A DNA stretch of 64,000 bases from Psychrobacter sp. P2G3 (GCF_001593285.1 NZ_CP012529.1:1984001-2048000); one strand, 5' to 3'; numbered from the stretch's first letter, positions 38,421 through 48,391 are shown. Notes: generated by a model from the letters alone, not told the origin. Translations and numbers: made by a program.

Positions 38421-38454
38421 AAAAACCGATCACTTAAAGTGGTCGGTTTTTTTT
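38421..38454 (+). terminator. Terminator of ssrA
   Basis: Arms 38425-38434 and 38438-38447 pair over 10 bp (one wobble) with loop TAA, flanked by an A-run and eight T. It can also end the convergent gene at 38598. Confidence 0.9.
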
Positions 38455-38597
38455 ATCTTTAAAATTCTTATTTAAAACTCCTAGCCTTGCTATGCCTTCT
38501 ACCTATCTAATCGGCAACCTTTTGTATTTAAGTTCAAGATTTTATACTTAGGCTATTATGTAATCCCTTCGTTATAGTTTTACTATTAGCTTGCTTA

Positions 38598-39035
38598 TTA
38601 CGTAGCAGGATTGTCGAGAGCCCATTTATATAGCTTCCTAAGTCCGTAACTTGCTGGGTCTACCAGCTCTAACATATCTGCACAGGCCTCAGAACAAAAC
38701 AATCGACGTTCAGGATTATAAAACCCCGGAATTACAGTTCTAATTAAAGCAAGGTAATCATACTTAAAGTTTTGACGCCTATTAAACCAACGTACAGCAT
38801 AGTCAATATCACACATAACTGGTATCAACACCCAGTGACTAGGCTCCATATGAATAGTCTTACGACGCAAACCACCATCACGATGGCTTGAGCTAATACA
38901 ATCATAGCGCTGCTCACCTAAGTTCTTAATTACAAGCTCGCAATGACTGTAGGGCGAACGATCAATCATACTAATAATACGGTCTAGTGCCTTACCCTGC
39001 TTAGCAATATAGAAAGCCAAATAAGTAATTTTCAT
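38598..39035 (-). CDS. Permuted papain-like cysteine hydrolase family protein (copy 1)
   Basis: 145 residues, no signal peptide. It has a histidine in SPYSHCELVI (H31) before a cysteine in LFCSEACADML (C114), the circularly permuted H-then-C order of the YiiX/YebB-like NlpC/P60 superfamily. Such proteins may act as amidases or peptidases on cell-wall or lipid substrates; the catalytic role here is inferred. It is about three quarters identical to the protein at 39373-39843, with no gaps, so the two come from a tandem duplication. They lie directly after ssrA, a frequent site of mobile-element insertion. Confidence 0.78.
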   Translation of the reverse strand: MKITYLAFYIAKQGKALDRIISMIDRSPYSHCELVIKNLGEQRYDCISSSHRDGGLRRKTIHMEPSHWVLIPVMCDIDYAVRWFNRRQNFKYDYLALIRTVIPGFYNPERRLFCSEACADMLELVDPASYGLRKLYKWALDNPAT

Positions 39036-39372
39036 AGCAAATCTCCAGAAGTTTCTTCATCAGTCAAATTTTAGACTTTGCTGAACTTCAAAATTGCTCT
39101 GGCATTTTAACTAACGAATTTGTAGATTAATGACCTTATAAATTTATCTCTGTTACACTATATTTTTATCATCTCACATAACTATTGTCTTAGCAAAATC
39201 CTCTTAAGTAACTAACAAGCGTTCAGGTTTCGCTATTTCTATTAGATATAAAAAACCAGCCACTTAAAGTGACTTGTTTTTTTGTCTTATATGTCTATAG
39301 TTACTATCATTTTAACAACGTTTTTCGAATATATATTTTCACACAATAACCTAGAACATGCCCTAAGAAACT
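39036..39372. other. Intergenic region between the two papain-like paralogues
   Basis: 337 bases. It holds a degenerate copy (about 39251-39284) of the ssrA terminator: the middle CACTTAAAGTG is the same, but the arms carry two mismatches. No gene seen. Confidence 0.55.
39251..39284. terminator. Degenerate terminator-like hairpin
   Basis: The same core as the ssrA terminator (CACT-TAA-AGTG) between an A-run and seven T, but two mispairs in the lower stem. It probably ends transcription of the papain-like gene at 39373 (minus strand). Confidence 0.55.
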
Positions 39373-39843
39373 TCAAAAAAGATCATCTGGCTCTTCATTT
39401 AATAAGCTAGTAGTAGAATTTAATATAGCCCATCGATATAGCTTTTTGAGGCCATAACTTCCAGGGTCTACCAGCTCTAGCATATCCGCACAAGCTTCGG
39501 AACAAAATAAGCGATATACAGGGTTATAAAATCCTGGTATCTCAGGTCTAAATAAAGCAAGGTAATCGTATTTGAAGTTGCGGCGCTTATTAAACCAGCG
39601 TAGGACATAGCCCATGTCACACATGACTGGTATCAATACCCAGTGACTGCCTGACATGTCAATATTTTTGCGTCGCAATCCGCCATCACGATAGCTTGAA
39701 CTAATACAATCATAGCATTTATTGCCATGATCGCTGATTATCAGTTCACAATGACTATACGGTGAGCCATCAATTACACTGATGATTTGGTCTAGCAGCT
39801 TACCGTGATCGGCAATATAAAAAGCCAAATACGTGCGTTGCAT
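39373..39843 (-). CDS. Permuted papain-like cysteine hydrolase family protein (copy 2)
   Basis: 156 residues from the ATG at 39843. The frame opens six bases earlier at GTG 39849, but TTGGAGAG would then lie too close; its spacing fits the ATG. H31 (SPYSHCELII) and C114 (LFCSEACADML) are in the same positions as in copy 1. The C-terminus is 11 residues longer and acidic (EEPDDLF). Substrate and location unknown; no signal peptide or membrane segment is seen. Confidence 0.78.
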   Translation of the reverse strand: MQRTYLAFYIADHGKLLDQIISVIDGSPYSHCELIISDHGNKCYDCISSSYRDGGLRRKNIDMSGSHWVLIPVMCDMGYVLRWFNKRRNFKYDYLALFRPEIPGFYNPVYRLFCSEACADMLELVDPGSYGLKKLYRWAILNSTTSLLNEEPDDLF

Positions 39844-39961
39844 GGTCACTCTCCAAAGGACCTTATAACTCTATATTATAGAAATTTATTCATACCACTA
39901 TATTGGTCATTATAAGTAGATAACCCTCTTTTTACTGTGATTAGTTGTAGTAACATAAAAC

Positions 39962-39992
39962 AAAAGCCAACCATATAATATGGTTGGCTTTT
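39962..39992. terminator. Terminator between papain-like gene and carboxylesterase gene
   Basis: Arms 39962-39975 and 39979-39992 pair perfectly over 14 bp (AAAAGCCAACCATA) with loop TAA. On the minus strand it is followed by U-rich sequence and ends the carboxylesterase gene. Confidence 0.85.
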
Positions 39993-40028
39993 ATTGCATA
40001 TTCTCAAAATAACAGAATCTCAAGAACT

Positions 40029-40700
40029 TTAACTCAAAATTTTGTTTAACCACTTACCGATATTTTGAATCTGCGGCATACACACCTGATGTGCCATCGG
40101 ATAAGTATTATACTCAACACCATAGCCCTTCGCTGCTAGTAATTGATGTGCCTGCTCACCCAGAATAACAGGCACAACAGGATCATGAGTACCGTGTTCA
40201 ATTAATATTGGCATGTCTTTGTTAGCAGCACTATAGTCGATGTTATCATTGGTCGCAAGATAAGTAGATAGCGTCATCAATCCTGCCAAGCGCTTTGGAT
40301 AACCCAGGGCGACATGATAAGCCACTGCCCCGCCCTGCGAAAAGCCTGCAATGACAATATGTTCAGGTAACACGCCACGCTCAATCTCACGACTAATCAA
40401 ATCATGTATTTGCTGCGTAGACTCTTCAATCTGAGCGATGTCGACTTTGCGTTCAAGACTCATCTCCAAGATGTCATACCATGCTGGCATCACCATACCA
40501 CCATTGACAGTCACTGGACGCTTAGGCGCATGCGGAAATATAAAACGTACTGCCATATCATCAGCCAAACCTAACTGCGGTACGACTGGCTCAAAATCAT
40601 GACCGCTAGCACCCAAACCATGTAACCAAATAACAGCTCTATCTATCTTCTTTTGTGATGGATTATGCTCAACAATGACCGCATCTAAATAATTATTCAT
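40029..40700 (-). CDS. Carboxylesterase / acyl-protein thioesterase-like hydrolase
   Basis: 223 residues from the ATG at 40700, which has CAGGAAAT just before it; the longer frame starts with GTG at 40730. An alpha/beta-hydrolase of the phospholipase/carboxylesterase family. Motifs: IWLHGLGASGHDFEP (oxyanion region), nucleophile S121 in GFSQGG, D173 in HGTHDPVVP and H204 in PMAHQV make the catalytic triad. It splits short-chain esters or possibly acyl-protein thioesters in the cytoplasm; true substrate unknown. Confidence 0.93.
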   Translation of the reverse strand: MNNYLDAVIVEHNPSQKKIDRAVIWLHGLGASGHDFEPVVPQLGLADDMAVRFIFPHAPKRPVTVNGGMVMPAWYDILEMSLERKVDIAQIEESTQQIHDLISREIERGVLPEHIVIAGFSQGGAVAYHVALGYPKRLAGLMTLSTYLATNDNIDYSAANKDMPILIEHGTHDPVVPVILGEQAHQLLAAKGYGVEYNTYPMAHQVCMPQIQNIGKWLNKILS

Positions 40701-41069
40701 ATTTCCTGTATTCCTTTTATAGAAAACCACATATTTAAAAACTCATATTTCCAATAGTAGAGGCATTTGCCATACCTCTAGTTTCTTCTTTATTATCATA
40801 ATGCCCGTTATTTTACAGCCTTTAAGCAAAACTGCTAATCAAAAACTCATAGATTAACCAATCCAATTTCCATCAATTTTTCACATCGTTTGATAGGAGA
40901 TGGCAAAATATGACCATGCTTTTATGCTACGATAATTTAATAATTTTGGCATAGCACTCTAGCTACTTTATGACGCCCTATTATTATTTTTCAATGTTCG
41001 TATATCTATGAGCGTTATTCACGCCAATTCATCATAAATTATTTTTTCTTATACAACGATATAAAGCCT
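40701..41069. other. Divergent region carboxylesterase / creB-like gene
   Basis: 369 bases, AT-rich, no gene. It should hold both promoters. A weak resemblance to the CreB box (TTCAC at 41018, TTCAT at 41028) was noted but has the wrong spacing. Confidence 0.45.
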
Positions 41070-41879
41070 ATGACCCATATTTTATTGGTAGAAGATGACC
41101 CCGCTATTGCTATGTCTCTCAAAGTTACTTGCAAACGTGAAGGCTGGAAAATAACTTGGCTAGATAATGCCAGTAGCGTGCTGCCGATGCTACATAGTAA
41201 TGAGGTGCAAGACTTATCAGCTATTATTTTGGATGTAGGACTACCAGATGGTGATGGTTTAAGTTTATGCCAACAAATACGCCATACGCCTGATATTGGC
41301 ACGTTAAAAGATGTGCCTGTGGTATTTTTGACCGCGCGTAGTAATGAGGTCGATCGTATCTTGGGTTTAGAGATGGGCGCTGATGACTATTGTGCAAAGC
41401 CTTTTAGTCCGCGAGAATTGGTCGCACGCTTAAAAGCTATTTGGCGACGTGAACAGTTACTGTATGAGCAAAGCACTGCTCATAAAACAGCAATAGATAA
41501 TGCGACTGACGACACTTCACCTAGCCTCTCATCTAGCGTATCCTCTTCTCATAATATGTCAGGGCAAGCGTTGACTTTTGAGTGCCAGTCTGGTATCTGG
41601 TATTACCAACCGCTCAATTACTCTTTAAAGTGGCAAGATCAAAAACTTGAGCTTAGCAATACGGAACGCAAAATTTTATTAACCTTATTACAAGCGCCCA
41701 ATCAAGTCTTCAGCCGTGAACAGCTGTTAAATGCAGTGAGCGATTATCCAGATCATCGCCTAGCGCGAACGATAGACAGCCATATCAAGTCAATTCGCAA
41801 GCAGCTAGCGGCTGTCGATTCTAGCATTGATGTCATCCATACGCATCGCGGACTGGGTTATGCATTATGTCCTGCCTAG
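41070..41879 (+). CDS. creB: OmpR-type response regulator, CreB-like
   Basis: 269 residues. The receiver domain (1-125) has acidic residues at 8-10, phospho-acceptor D55 in ILDVGLPDGDG and K110 in AKPFSPREL. The C-terminal winged-helix domain (about 175-269) has LSNTERKILLTLL and ends THRGLGYAL. Wording such as FLTARSNEVDRILGLEMGADDY is very close to E. coli CreB. A serine-rich linker of about 40 residues (145-180) is longer than in E. coli. It is followed 54 bases later by the sensor kinase gene. Confidence 0.88.
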   Translation: MTHILLVEDDPAIAMSLKVTCKREGWKITWLDNASSVLPMLHSNEVQDLSAIILDVGLPDGDGLSLCQQIRHTPDIGTLKDVPVVFLTARSNEVDRILGLEMGADDYCAKPFSPRELVARLKAIWRREQLLYEQSTAHKTAIDNATDDTSPSLSSSVSSSHNMSGQALTFECQSGIWYYQPLNYSLKWQDQKLELSNTERKILLTLLQAPNQVFSREQLLNAVSDYPDHRLARTIDSHIKSIRKQLAAVDSSIDVIHTHRGLGYALCPA

Positions 41880-41933
41880 TTATATCTCACTTAGTACTGG
41901 CATTTTACAACTTTAAATAGTACTTCTAAAAAT

Positions 41934-43670
41934 ATGAACCATAAAGCAAACGCTAGCACTAATCAAAGCAACTGGTATGCAAAATTGCATCCTATTGGCA
42001 CTGCGCAGCAAACGACTGAACCTAAACGATTACTGAACTTGAGTATTTTTTTCAGGATTTGGCTAGCCGTTGCTTTAGTACTTATCTTTTGCGGTGTGGT
42101 AGTGTTTACTCAGCTGTTTGGTTATGTCAAACCCACAGCGCAGCAAGTCATCGAAGACACTTTATTAGATACCAGTAAATTGCTCGCAGCAAGCTTGCAA
42201 GTGCCATTAACTTCAGGGCAGCTATACCAAGATGCCTATCAGGCCAAACTTGATGCTGCATTTATCGGCGTACCAGCCATTGATAAACCTATAAAACCAG
42301 CGGATAAAAACAAAAGTGGTAGTAGCGTTCGGATATATGTGACAGATAGCAAAGGTACAGTCATATACGATTCACTACCCGCCCCTGAAAACTCTGAGGG
42401 ACAGGACTATAGTCGCTGGAATGATGTGTATTTGACCTTAAAGGGTCGGTATGGCACGAGAAGCACCCCAGATATTAATAGCACACGTGGTAGCTCTATC
42501 ATGTATGTGGCCCAGCCTATTAAGGATGCGTCTGGCGCACTTATCGGAGTCGCTAGCGTTGGTAAGCCAGTCGATAGCGTGTTGCCTTATCTAGACAATA
42601 CTCGCAATCGTATGCTTCTTACTGCTTTGCTCATTAGTATTGTTGCACTGATCTTGGCAGGACTGGTCGCCTGGTGGCTGAAGCAAAGCATAACTCTAGT
42701 TATCCAATATACAAGTGCGCTGGCTGAGGATACCAAAAAGCCTTATTTTTACTTAGGTCATGAGCTTAATAGCCTGACAGACACTATTGAGACCATGAAA
42801 TATCGCTTAGAAAACAGAGCCTATGTCACTGACTATGTCCATACCCTCACTCATGAACTTAAGAGTCCTTTAACGGCAATTCGTGCCAGCAGCGAGCTAC
42901 TAGAGGATGATGGACTTGATGAAGAAGATCGGCAGATGCTAATCCAATCTGTCGGTGAACAAAGCATCAAAATGCAGCAGTTAATTGATCGACTGCTATT
43001 ACTTGCCAAGATTGAGCAACCAAGCTTTAAGCTGAATCGGCAGCTGACACCTTTATTACCACTACTACAGACTCTAATAAAAGACAATGCCGCTAAGTTG
43101 CAACAGCAGCATCTAATACCTATTGAAATCTATATTGATGACAAACGCTTTACGGAAACAACCTCTTTATCCTCAGATATGTTGGCAAATACCAGCGTTT
43201 TTGCCGATCAGTTTTGGTTGGTGCAAGTGCTACAAAACGTAATGGATAACGCCATTCACTTTGCTGAGAGCACTGTCAGTATTGATATTCATAACACCAT
43301 GCAAACTGTAATCATCGATATCTTCAATGATGGCAAGTTATTACCTGGTTATGCGGTTGATAAAGCTTTTGACCGTTATTTTAGCCTATCTCATCAAAGT
43401 CAGGTTTTTGACAATCCATCAGAGTATTCATCAGTGCATTCATTGAATAAGAACCCAACACTAAGCGTTGAGAAAGAACAGTCTAGTATGTCTAGTAGCA
43501 CCCTCAAGAAAGGCACTGGTCTTGGTTTAACTTTGGTCAAACAGGTGATTGAACATCACGGAGGCCATGTGGGCATTCGTAACATTAATGCTAACGATAA
43601 TAGACATATTATTATAAGTAATCGTTCTGGCGTGATGGTTAGTATTACCTTACCCTTGGCTAAAAATTAA
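41934..43670 (+). CDS. creC: Sensor histidine kinase, CreC-like
   Basis: 578 residues, about 100 longer than E. coli CreC. It has transmembrane segments at about 42-62 and 223-245, and a periplasmic sensor domain between them with the CreC phrases GQDYSRWNDVYLTL and YVAQPIKDASGALIGV. H307 in THELKSPLTAIRAS is the phosphorylated histidine. ATP-binding motifs follow: N box NVMDNAIHFA, and GTGLGLTLVKQV. A serine-rich insertion of about 45 residues lies in the ATP-lid region between the F box and the last G box. CreBC responds to carbon metabolism in E. coli; signal here unknown. Confidence 0.88.
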   Translation: MNHKANASTNQSNWYAKLHPIGTAQQTTEPKRLLNLSIFFRIWLAVALVLIFCGVVVFTQLFGYVKPTAQQVIEDTLLDTSKLLAASLQVPLTSGQLYQDAYQAKLDAAFIGVPAIDKPIKPADKNKSGSSVRIYVTDSKGTVIYDSLPAPENSEGQDYSRWNDVYLTLKGRYGTRSTPDINSTRGSSIMYVAQPIKDASGALIGVASVGKPVDSVLPYLDNTRNRMLLTALLISIVALILAGLVAWWLKQSITLVIQYTSALAEDTKKPYFYLGHELNSLTDTIETMKYRLENRAYVTDYVHTLTHELKSPLTAIRASSELLEDDGLDEEDRQMLIQSVGEQSIKMQQLIDRLLLLAKIEQPSFKLNRQLTPLLPLLQTLIKDNAAKLQQQHLIPIEIYIDDKRFTETTSLSSDMLANTSVFADQFWLVQVLQNVMDNAIHFAESTVSIDIHNTMQTVIIDIFNDGKLLPGYAVDKAFDRYFSLSHQSQVFDNPSEYSSVHSLNKNPTLSVEKEQSSMSSSTLKKGTGLGLTLVKQVIEHHGGHVGIRNINANDNRHIIISNRSGVMVSITLPLAKN

Positions 43671-43844
43671 AAAGGTTGCGCAAAATAAATACTTGCTCTT
43701 TTCAATAAGTTTTTTTCAATTATTAAAAGCCAAATCATTGATGACAGTTCATAAACTTTCCATCATTCCTACATATGCTTTCTATCTCTTTGTTTTACGA
43801 TAGCGTTATTCAAATTCGTAAATAAAACTTAAGAGAGAAATCCT

Positions 43845-44030
43845 ATGCAAAATATTGTTATTAAAAGCTTGTTAGGTCAGAACCGCCATCATTGCGCACA
43901 GACTTTGTTAAATCAAGGCATCGACAGCATTGAATTTGGCCATTGGTTAGCCATCCCAAGTCAGCAATTATTATTGGTTTTCCGTCATCAGCAATGTGTG
44001 GCCATTGATGATTATCAATTGGCAGCTTAA
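43845..44030 (+). CDS. Small hypothetical protein (61 residues)
   Basis: The ATG follows AAGAGAGAAA at good spacing. The sequence (start MQNIVIKSLLGQNR) has no signal peptide or membrane segment and contains histidines and two cysteines. It is not a recognised family. Codon use looks like its neighbours, so it may be a real gene, but this is uncertain. Confidence 0.5.
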   Translation: MQNIVIKSLLGQNRHHCAQTLLNQGIDSIEFGHWLAIPSQQLLLVFRHQQCVAIDDYQLAA

Positions 44031-44096
44031 GACTGCTATTAATTTGCCAACTAGAACGCAACCATCGATTGGGTAATTACCCTTTTAAACATTCAT

Positions 44097-44147
44097 AAAA
44101 AAACCCTATATCGTTTCTAATAATATTTCATTAGAAACGATATAGGG
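44097..44147 (-). terminator. Terminator of aroC
   Basis: Arms 44104-44121 and 44130-44147 pair perfectly over 18 bp with an 8-base loop. On the minus strand a run of seven U follows (complement of 44097-44103). Confidence 0.92.
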
Positions 44148-44179
44148 CTGATAGCTTTATAATATACTTTGAGGCGACT

Positions 44180-45283
44180 CTAAGTAATCGATTCTACCGG
44201 TTGCTTAACATCAGCGTTTTGACCACGATGACGCAGATAATGATCGAGCAATACAATCGCTAGCATGGCTTCTGCAATGGGCGTTGCACGTACCCCAACG
44301 CAAGGGTCATGACGACCTTTAGTTAGCATATCAATTGCTTCGCCATCTGTATTTATGCTCTTACCAGGGGTAGTAATACTAGAAGTTGGCTTAAGCGCGA
44401 TACTGACACTGATATCTTGTCCTGATGAGATACCACCCAATATACCGCCAGCATGATTGGCAGTGAAGCCGGCTGGCGTCAGCTCATCACGAGAACTATG
44501 CCCAAACTGCCCTGCAACAGCCATACCGTCACCAATTTCTACGCCTTTGACCGCATTGATGCTCATCATCGCATGGGCAATATCAGCGTCTAAGCGATCG
44601 AATACTGGCTCACCGAGTCCTACTGGTACGCCACTGGCGATAACTTCCAGCTTCGCCCCGCAGCTAGTACCTTCTCGGCGTAGATTATCTATCAGCGTCT
44701 CGAAGCGACCAACCGCCTCTTTATCAGCAGTGAAGAACGGATTACTGTTCACAAAATCCCAGTCAATTTGGCTGGGGTCTGTGACGTTACTATATTCATT
44801 ACCAATTTGGGTCACATGACCACGGATTTGTACACCCAAACGATCTTGCAGATACTTCTTAGCTATAGCACCAGCTGCTACCCGCATCGCCGTCTCGCGT
44901 GCAGATGAGCGCCCGCCGCCGCGATAGTCGCGAAAACCATACTTCATACTATAGGTATAGTCGGCATGACCTGGGCGAAAAGTATCTTTAATCTCGCTAT
45001 AATCTTTTGATTTTTGATTGGTGTTACGAATTAGCAGACCAATAGATGTACCAGTAGTTTTACCTTCGAACACACCTGAGATAATCTCAACTTCATCAGA
45101 CTCACGGCGCTGGGTTGAGTACTTAGAGGTACCCGGTTTGCGGCGGTCTAAATCCACCTGTAAATCTTCTGCGGATAATGCTAAGCCCGGTGGCACACCA
45201 TCGACGATAGCCAACAAACCTGCACCATGCGACTCACCGCAAGTGGTGACCGTAAAAACCTGCCCAATACTATTGCCTGCCAT
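44180..45283 (-). CDS. aroC: Chorismate synthase
   Basis: 367 residues from the ATG at 45283 ([20 protein letters not shown]), which follows AAGGATAG; a longer frame from 45316 adds 11 residues that are not family-like. It makes chorismate from EPSP in the last step of the shikimate pathway, with reduced flavin. Signatures: [40 protein letters not shown], and GGISSGQDI. It lies just after prmB on the same strand, the common prmB-aroC pair. Confidence 0.98.
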   Translation of the reverse strand: MAGNSIGQVFTVTTCGESHGAGLLAIVDGVPPGLALSAEDLQVDLDRRKPGTSKYSTQRRESDEVEIISGVFEGKTTGTSIGLLIRNTNQKSKDYSEIKDTFRPGHADYTYSMKYGFRDYRGGGRSSARETAMRVAAGAIAKKYLQDRLGVQIRGHVTQIGNEYSNVTDPSQIDWDFVNSNPFFTADKEAVGRFETLIDNLRREGTSCGAKLEVIASGVPVGLGEPVFDRLDADIAHAMMSINAVKGVEIGDGMAVAGQFGHSSRDELTPAGFTANHAGGILGGISSGQDISVSIALKPTSSITTPGKSINTDGEAIDMLTKGRHDPCVGVRATPIAEAMLAIVLLDHYLRHRGQNADVKQPVESIT

Positions 45284-45348
45284 ATCTATCCTTAAACCAG
45301 TAAAATCTATGTACACATACTTAAGAGCGAATCATGAGTTTTGACTCA

Positions 45349-46515
45349 TTACTGACTGTTATCCAGCAGCTGTACATAATGCGCAAATAACTCGCGATGC
45401 TCCATGAGTTCATCAAAAGTAATCGCAAAGATACCATGACCACCGAGCGCAAATTTCAGCCAATCAAACTGAATATCTGGATAAGCTTGGCTAAGTGCCC
45501 ACTCACTATCACCTACTTCACAGACAAGCAAACCTTCTGGACTTAGATAATCTGGCGCTTCAAATAAAATACGATGTACCAAGTCTAAACCATCTTGACC
45601 TGCGGCTAGCGCGTGCTCAGGCTCATATAAAAATTCAGGTGGCAAATCTGCCATGATGGCAGCATCAACATACGGTGGGTTGGTAACGATGAGCTCATAC
45701 TGGTTTTCAGCTGGAATTTTCGCAAATAAGTCAGACTCAATCACATTGACTTGATGACCAAGGTCGTGATGATCGACGTTGACCATCGCCACTTCTAATG
45801 CTCCTTTATCGATATCAACAGCATCGACTAGCGCATCAACGAAACGTGTCGCCATTGCGATAGCAATACAACCTGAACCAGTACATAAATCTAAAATACG
45901 CTCAGGCTGTGACAATTGCTTCATGTCAAGTCCATGATCATAAAATGCTGCAGGTTGCTCATTGATAGTCGCACCAAGCGGCTTGGCAAGCTCATTGACA
46001 TCGAAGTATGGATGGAACTGCTGACGAATCAATTCTGCTACAGGTGAGCGCGGGATGAGAACACGCTCGTCCACATAAAAAGGCAAATCACAAAAGTAAG
46101 CTAGGTTAATCAGATAGCTCAATGGCTTACGCTCAGCGATACGCTCTTCTAGTAAACTTAGCACCACTTGCTTTTCTGAAGAGGTCAGACGACAATCAAG
46201 TATTTGTTCGTTAGCCGCCCAGTCCAAAGATAAAGAATGTAAAACAATAGCGGATGCTTCAGCGAACTCGTCAGTGGTACCTTGTGCTACAACTACATCG
46301 TAATTGCGCAACTGCGTTACTGCAAAGCGAATAAAGTCACGTATACTAAATAGCTGCTCACGTGCTTCTTCAAGCTCGCCATGTAGATTAGCGAACTGTT
46401 CTGTCTCATTTCTTTCCAAATCATCTTGTAGATCATGCTCGAAATCTTGAGACTCCTGGCCGTTAAAATACTGATTTTGAAATTCTTCTGCACTCATGGT
46501 CTGGTGTTCTGACAT
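45349..46515 (-). CDS. prmB: 50S ribosomal protein L3 glutamine methyltransferase
   Basis: 388 residues. It methylates a glutamine of ribosomal protein L3 with S-adenosylmethionine. The N-terminal domain aligns with E. coli PrmB (LTSSEKQVVL, FYVDERVLIPRSP). The methyltransferase fold has ILDLCTGSGCIAIAMA for SAM binding and the substrate motif VTNPPYVDA. About 55 extra acidic residues stand before the conserved start; the true start could be further inside. The gene is followed by aroC. Confidence 0.95.
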   Translation of the reverse strand: MSEHQTMSAEEFQNQYFNGQESQDFEHDLQDDLERNETEQFANLHGELEEAREQLFSIRDFIRFAVTQLRNYDVVVAQGTTDEFAEASAIVLHSLSLDWAANEQILDCRLTSSEKQVVLSLLEERIAERKPLSYLINLAYFCDLPFYVDERVLIPRSPVAELIRQQFHPYFDVNELAKPLGATINEQPAAFYDHGLDMKQLSQPERILDLCTGSGCIAIAMATRFVDALVDAVDIDKGALEVAMVNVDHHDLGHQVNVIESDLFAKIPAENQYELIVTNPPYVDAAIMADLPPEFLYEPEHALAAGQDGLDLVHRILFEAPDYLSPEGLLVCEVGDSEWALSQAYPDIQFDWLKFALGGHGIFAITFDELMEHRELFAHYVQLLDNSQ

Positions 46516-46933
46516 ATCTCACCTTGTTGATTACATGCTCGTTAGTTACATGCTAGTTAATTAAATAAAACGCTGTTCATGCATTATAGACGCAAACGTT
46601 ATGTAGCGCCAATAACTATAAAGGTTACCCTAATAAAACGTAACAGTAAGGTCTTTCACAGCTATATATCCAATCCTAAACCCCTAATAACTGTTTAATA
46701 ATCAAACAATATTTATTAAATTTATGGGATAACAATATTACCGAAAACTTACCACAACAACGATTTGCGCAATATGCCAGCCAAACTATTAGCCAAATAT
46801 CACTACATTGTATCCCATACGTCAACTGCTGACGCTTAGCACTATATCGACACAAAAAGATGTGTCAAAAGTTTGCTTAGAACCTAAATTATGCGCATAA
46901 TAGCCACATTGTAACAACCTACTGTGAACAAAT
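46516..46933. other. Divergent region prmB / L,D-transpeptidase
   Basis: 418 AT-rich bases, no gene and no strong hairpin found. It should contain both promoters. Confidence 0.45.
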
Positions 46934-48352
46934 ATGATGAAAATAAAACCACTTATTACTTCTATGTCTATCGTTGTACTTAGCGCTAGTATGAGTGTCA
47001 GTGCCCTTGCTGCACCTGATAATAATGCACGTACCTTACCAGTACGCACGGCTGACAAGTTACCTGGCATTGCTGTCTTAGCTAGTCTTGATGTTCAAGA
47101 GAATCGTAGCAGCTCAATCGATACTAATAGCTCAGTCTCTACGCCTAAAACGAAGCCTAAGACTACTGATAGTATGGGTGAGTTAATTGATACCAAGCAA
47201 GACAAAAAGACAGCATCTGCACCAAAAGCCGTCGCTGCTGACAATATGAGTGCTGCTGAGCTGACACGTAAAGATGAGCAATCTGACCGTACTGATGATA
47301 TCAGTGAAGGCCAAGCTGTTGCCGCCCCTAGTGACGCTTCATCTATTGATTCAACAGACCCATTATCTTTTGAGCTACCTAAGTACGAACAGAGTTTGGA
47401 TTTCAGCAATGATCCTACAATCAAGAGCATCGAAGATAAAGATGGAAAAAGATATACCACGCTCAATTTGTCAAATTATGCCAAGCAAGTAAACGACGCT
47501 ACATGGTCGCCAAACATGAATGTCAACTCAGCGATGACTATCAAGATGCAAGCTTTGCTTGATTGGAATCATGCCTCTCCTGGCCCTATCGATGGTGGCT
47601 GGGGCATGAACAGTAAAAAAGCTTTGATCAACTTTCAAACGATGAAAGGCTTGCCAGCGACTGGTAATATGGATCAAAAAACATGGGATGCGCTAACTAA
47701 GAAAATCCCTGCTAGTAAGCCTGTACTAGTGACTTATACTTTGACTGATGATGATATTAAAACCAACTTTGCAACCACGCCTTCAGGTTCAGAAGCAAAG
47801 TCAAAAATGAAAGGCTTATATTATCAAGATATTAAAGAGATGCTTGCCGAACGCTTTCATATGGATGTACGCTACCTTGATAAGTTAAACAAAAACAAAA
47901 ACTATCAAGCTGGTGAAACAATCACTGTTCTCAACACTCGTGGCCCGCTCAATGAGCGCATTAATCGTGTCGTTGCTGATAAAGCAAGCAAAACCCTATA
48001 TGCTTATAATGGTGATAAGCTGGTTGCCACCTATCCAACTACGATTGGTAGTGATGCTACTCCTTCACCACAAGGTACCTTCAAGATCATCAATAGAGTT
48101 AAGATGCCATGGTATAAAGCGACTGTCGGTGAAGGTAGCGATAAAAAGATACATATGCTACCACCAGGACCAAACAACCCTGTTGGCGTCGTCTGGATGG
48201 GTTTATCCAAACCTTCTTATGGCATCCACGGTTCACCTAAACCTGAAGGTATTAGTCGCCAAGCATCAGCTGGTTGCGTGCGTCTAACTAATTGGGATGT
48301 ATTAGAAGTCTATGCCAACATTGAAAATGGTGCGACAGTAATACTTAAATAA
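46934..48352 (+). CDS. L,D-transpeptidase with peptidoglycan-binding domain
   Basis: 472 residues. A signal peptide (about 1-28, SALAAP) leads to a long low-complexity region (30-150), a peptidoglycan-binding domain (about 200-256, IDGGWGMNSKKALINFQ) and a catalytic YkuD domain. The YkuD motif is present: H432 in YGIHGSPKP and C448 in SAGCVRLTNWD. Such enzymes make 3-3 crosslinks in peptidoglycan or attach lipoprotein to it. Start choice lies between two adjacent ATG codons. The last gene of its unit, followed by a terminator. Confidence 0.95.
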   Translation: MMKIKPLITSMSIVVLSASMSVSALAAPDNNARTLPVRTADKLPGIAVLASLDVQENRSSSIDTNSSVSTPKTKPKTTDSMGELIDTKQDKKTASAPKAVAADNMSAAELTRKDEQSDRTDDISEGQAVAAPSDASSIDSTDPLSFELPKYEQSLDFSNDPTIKSIEDKDGKRYTTLNLSNYAKQVNDATWSPNMNVNSAMTIKMQALLDWNHASPGPIDGGWGMNSKKALINFQTMKGLPATGNMDQKTWDALTKKIPASKPVLVTYTLTDDDIKTNFATTPSGSEAKSKMKGLYYQDIKEMLAERFHMDVRYLDKLNKNKNYQAGETITVLNTRGPLNERINRVVADKASKTLYAYNGDKLVATYPTTIGSDATPSPQGTFKIINRVKMPWYKATVGEGSDKKIHMLPPGPNNPVGVVWMGLSKPSYGIHGSPKPEGISRQASAGCVRLTNWDVLEVYANIENGATVILK

Positions 48353-48391
48353 CAACTAAACCAGTATCGCTTAATTAATGTATCTGAAAAT

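Noticed and set aside
38404..40000. Genomic island inserted at ssrA
   Set aside because: No integrase gene and no second copy of the ssrA 3' end were found in the window, so only the gene pair is reported.
41018..41032. CreB-box-like pair TTCAC and TTCAT before the creB-like gene
   Set aside because: The E. coli box needs six bases between the repeats and here there are five, with one mismatch.
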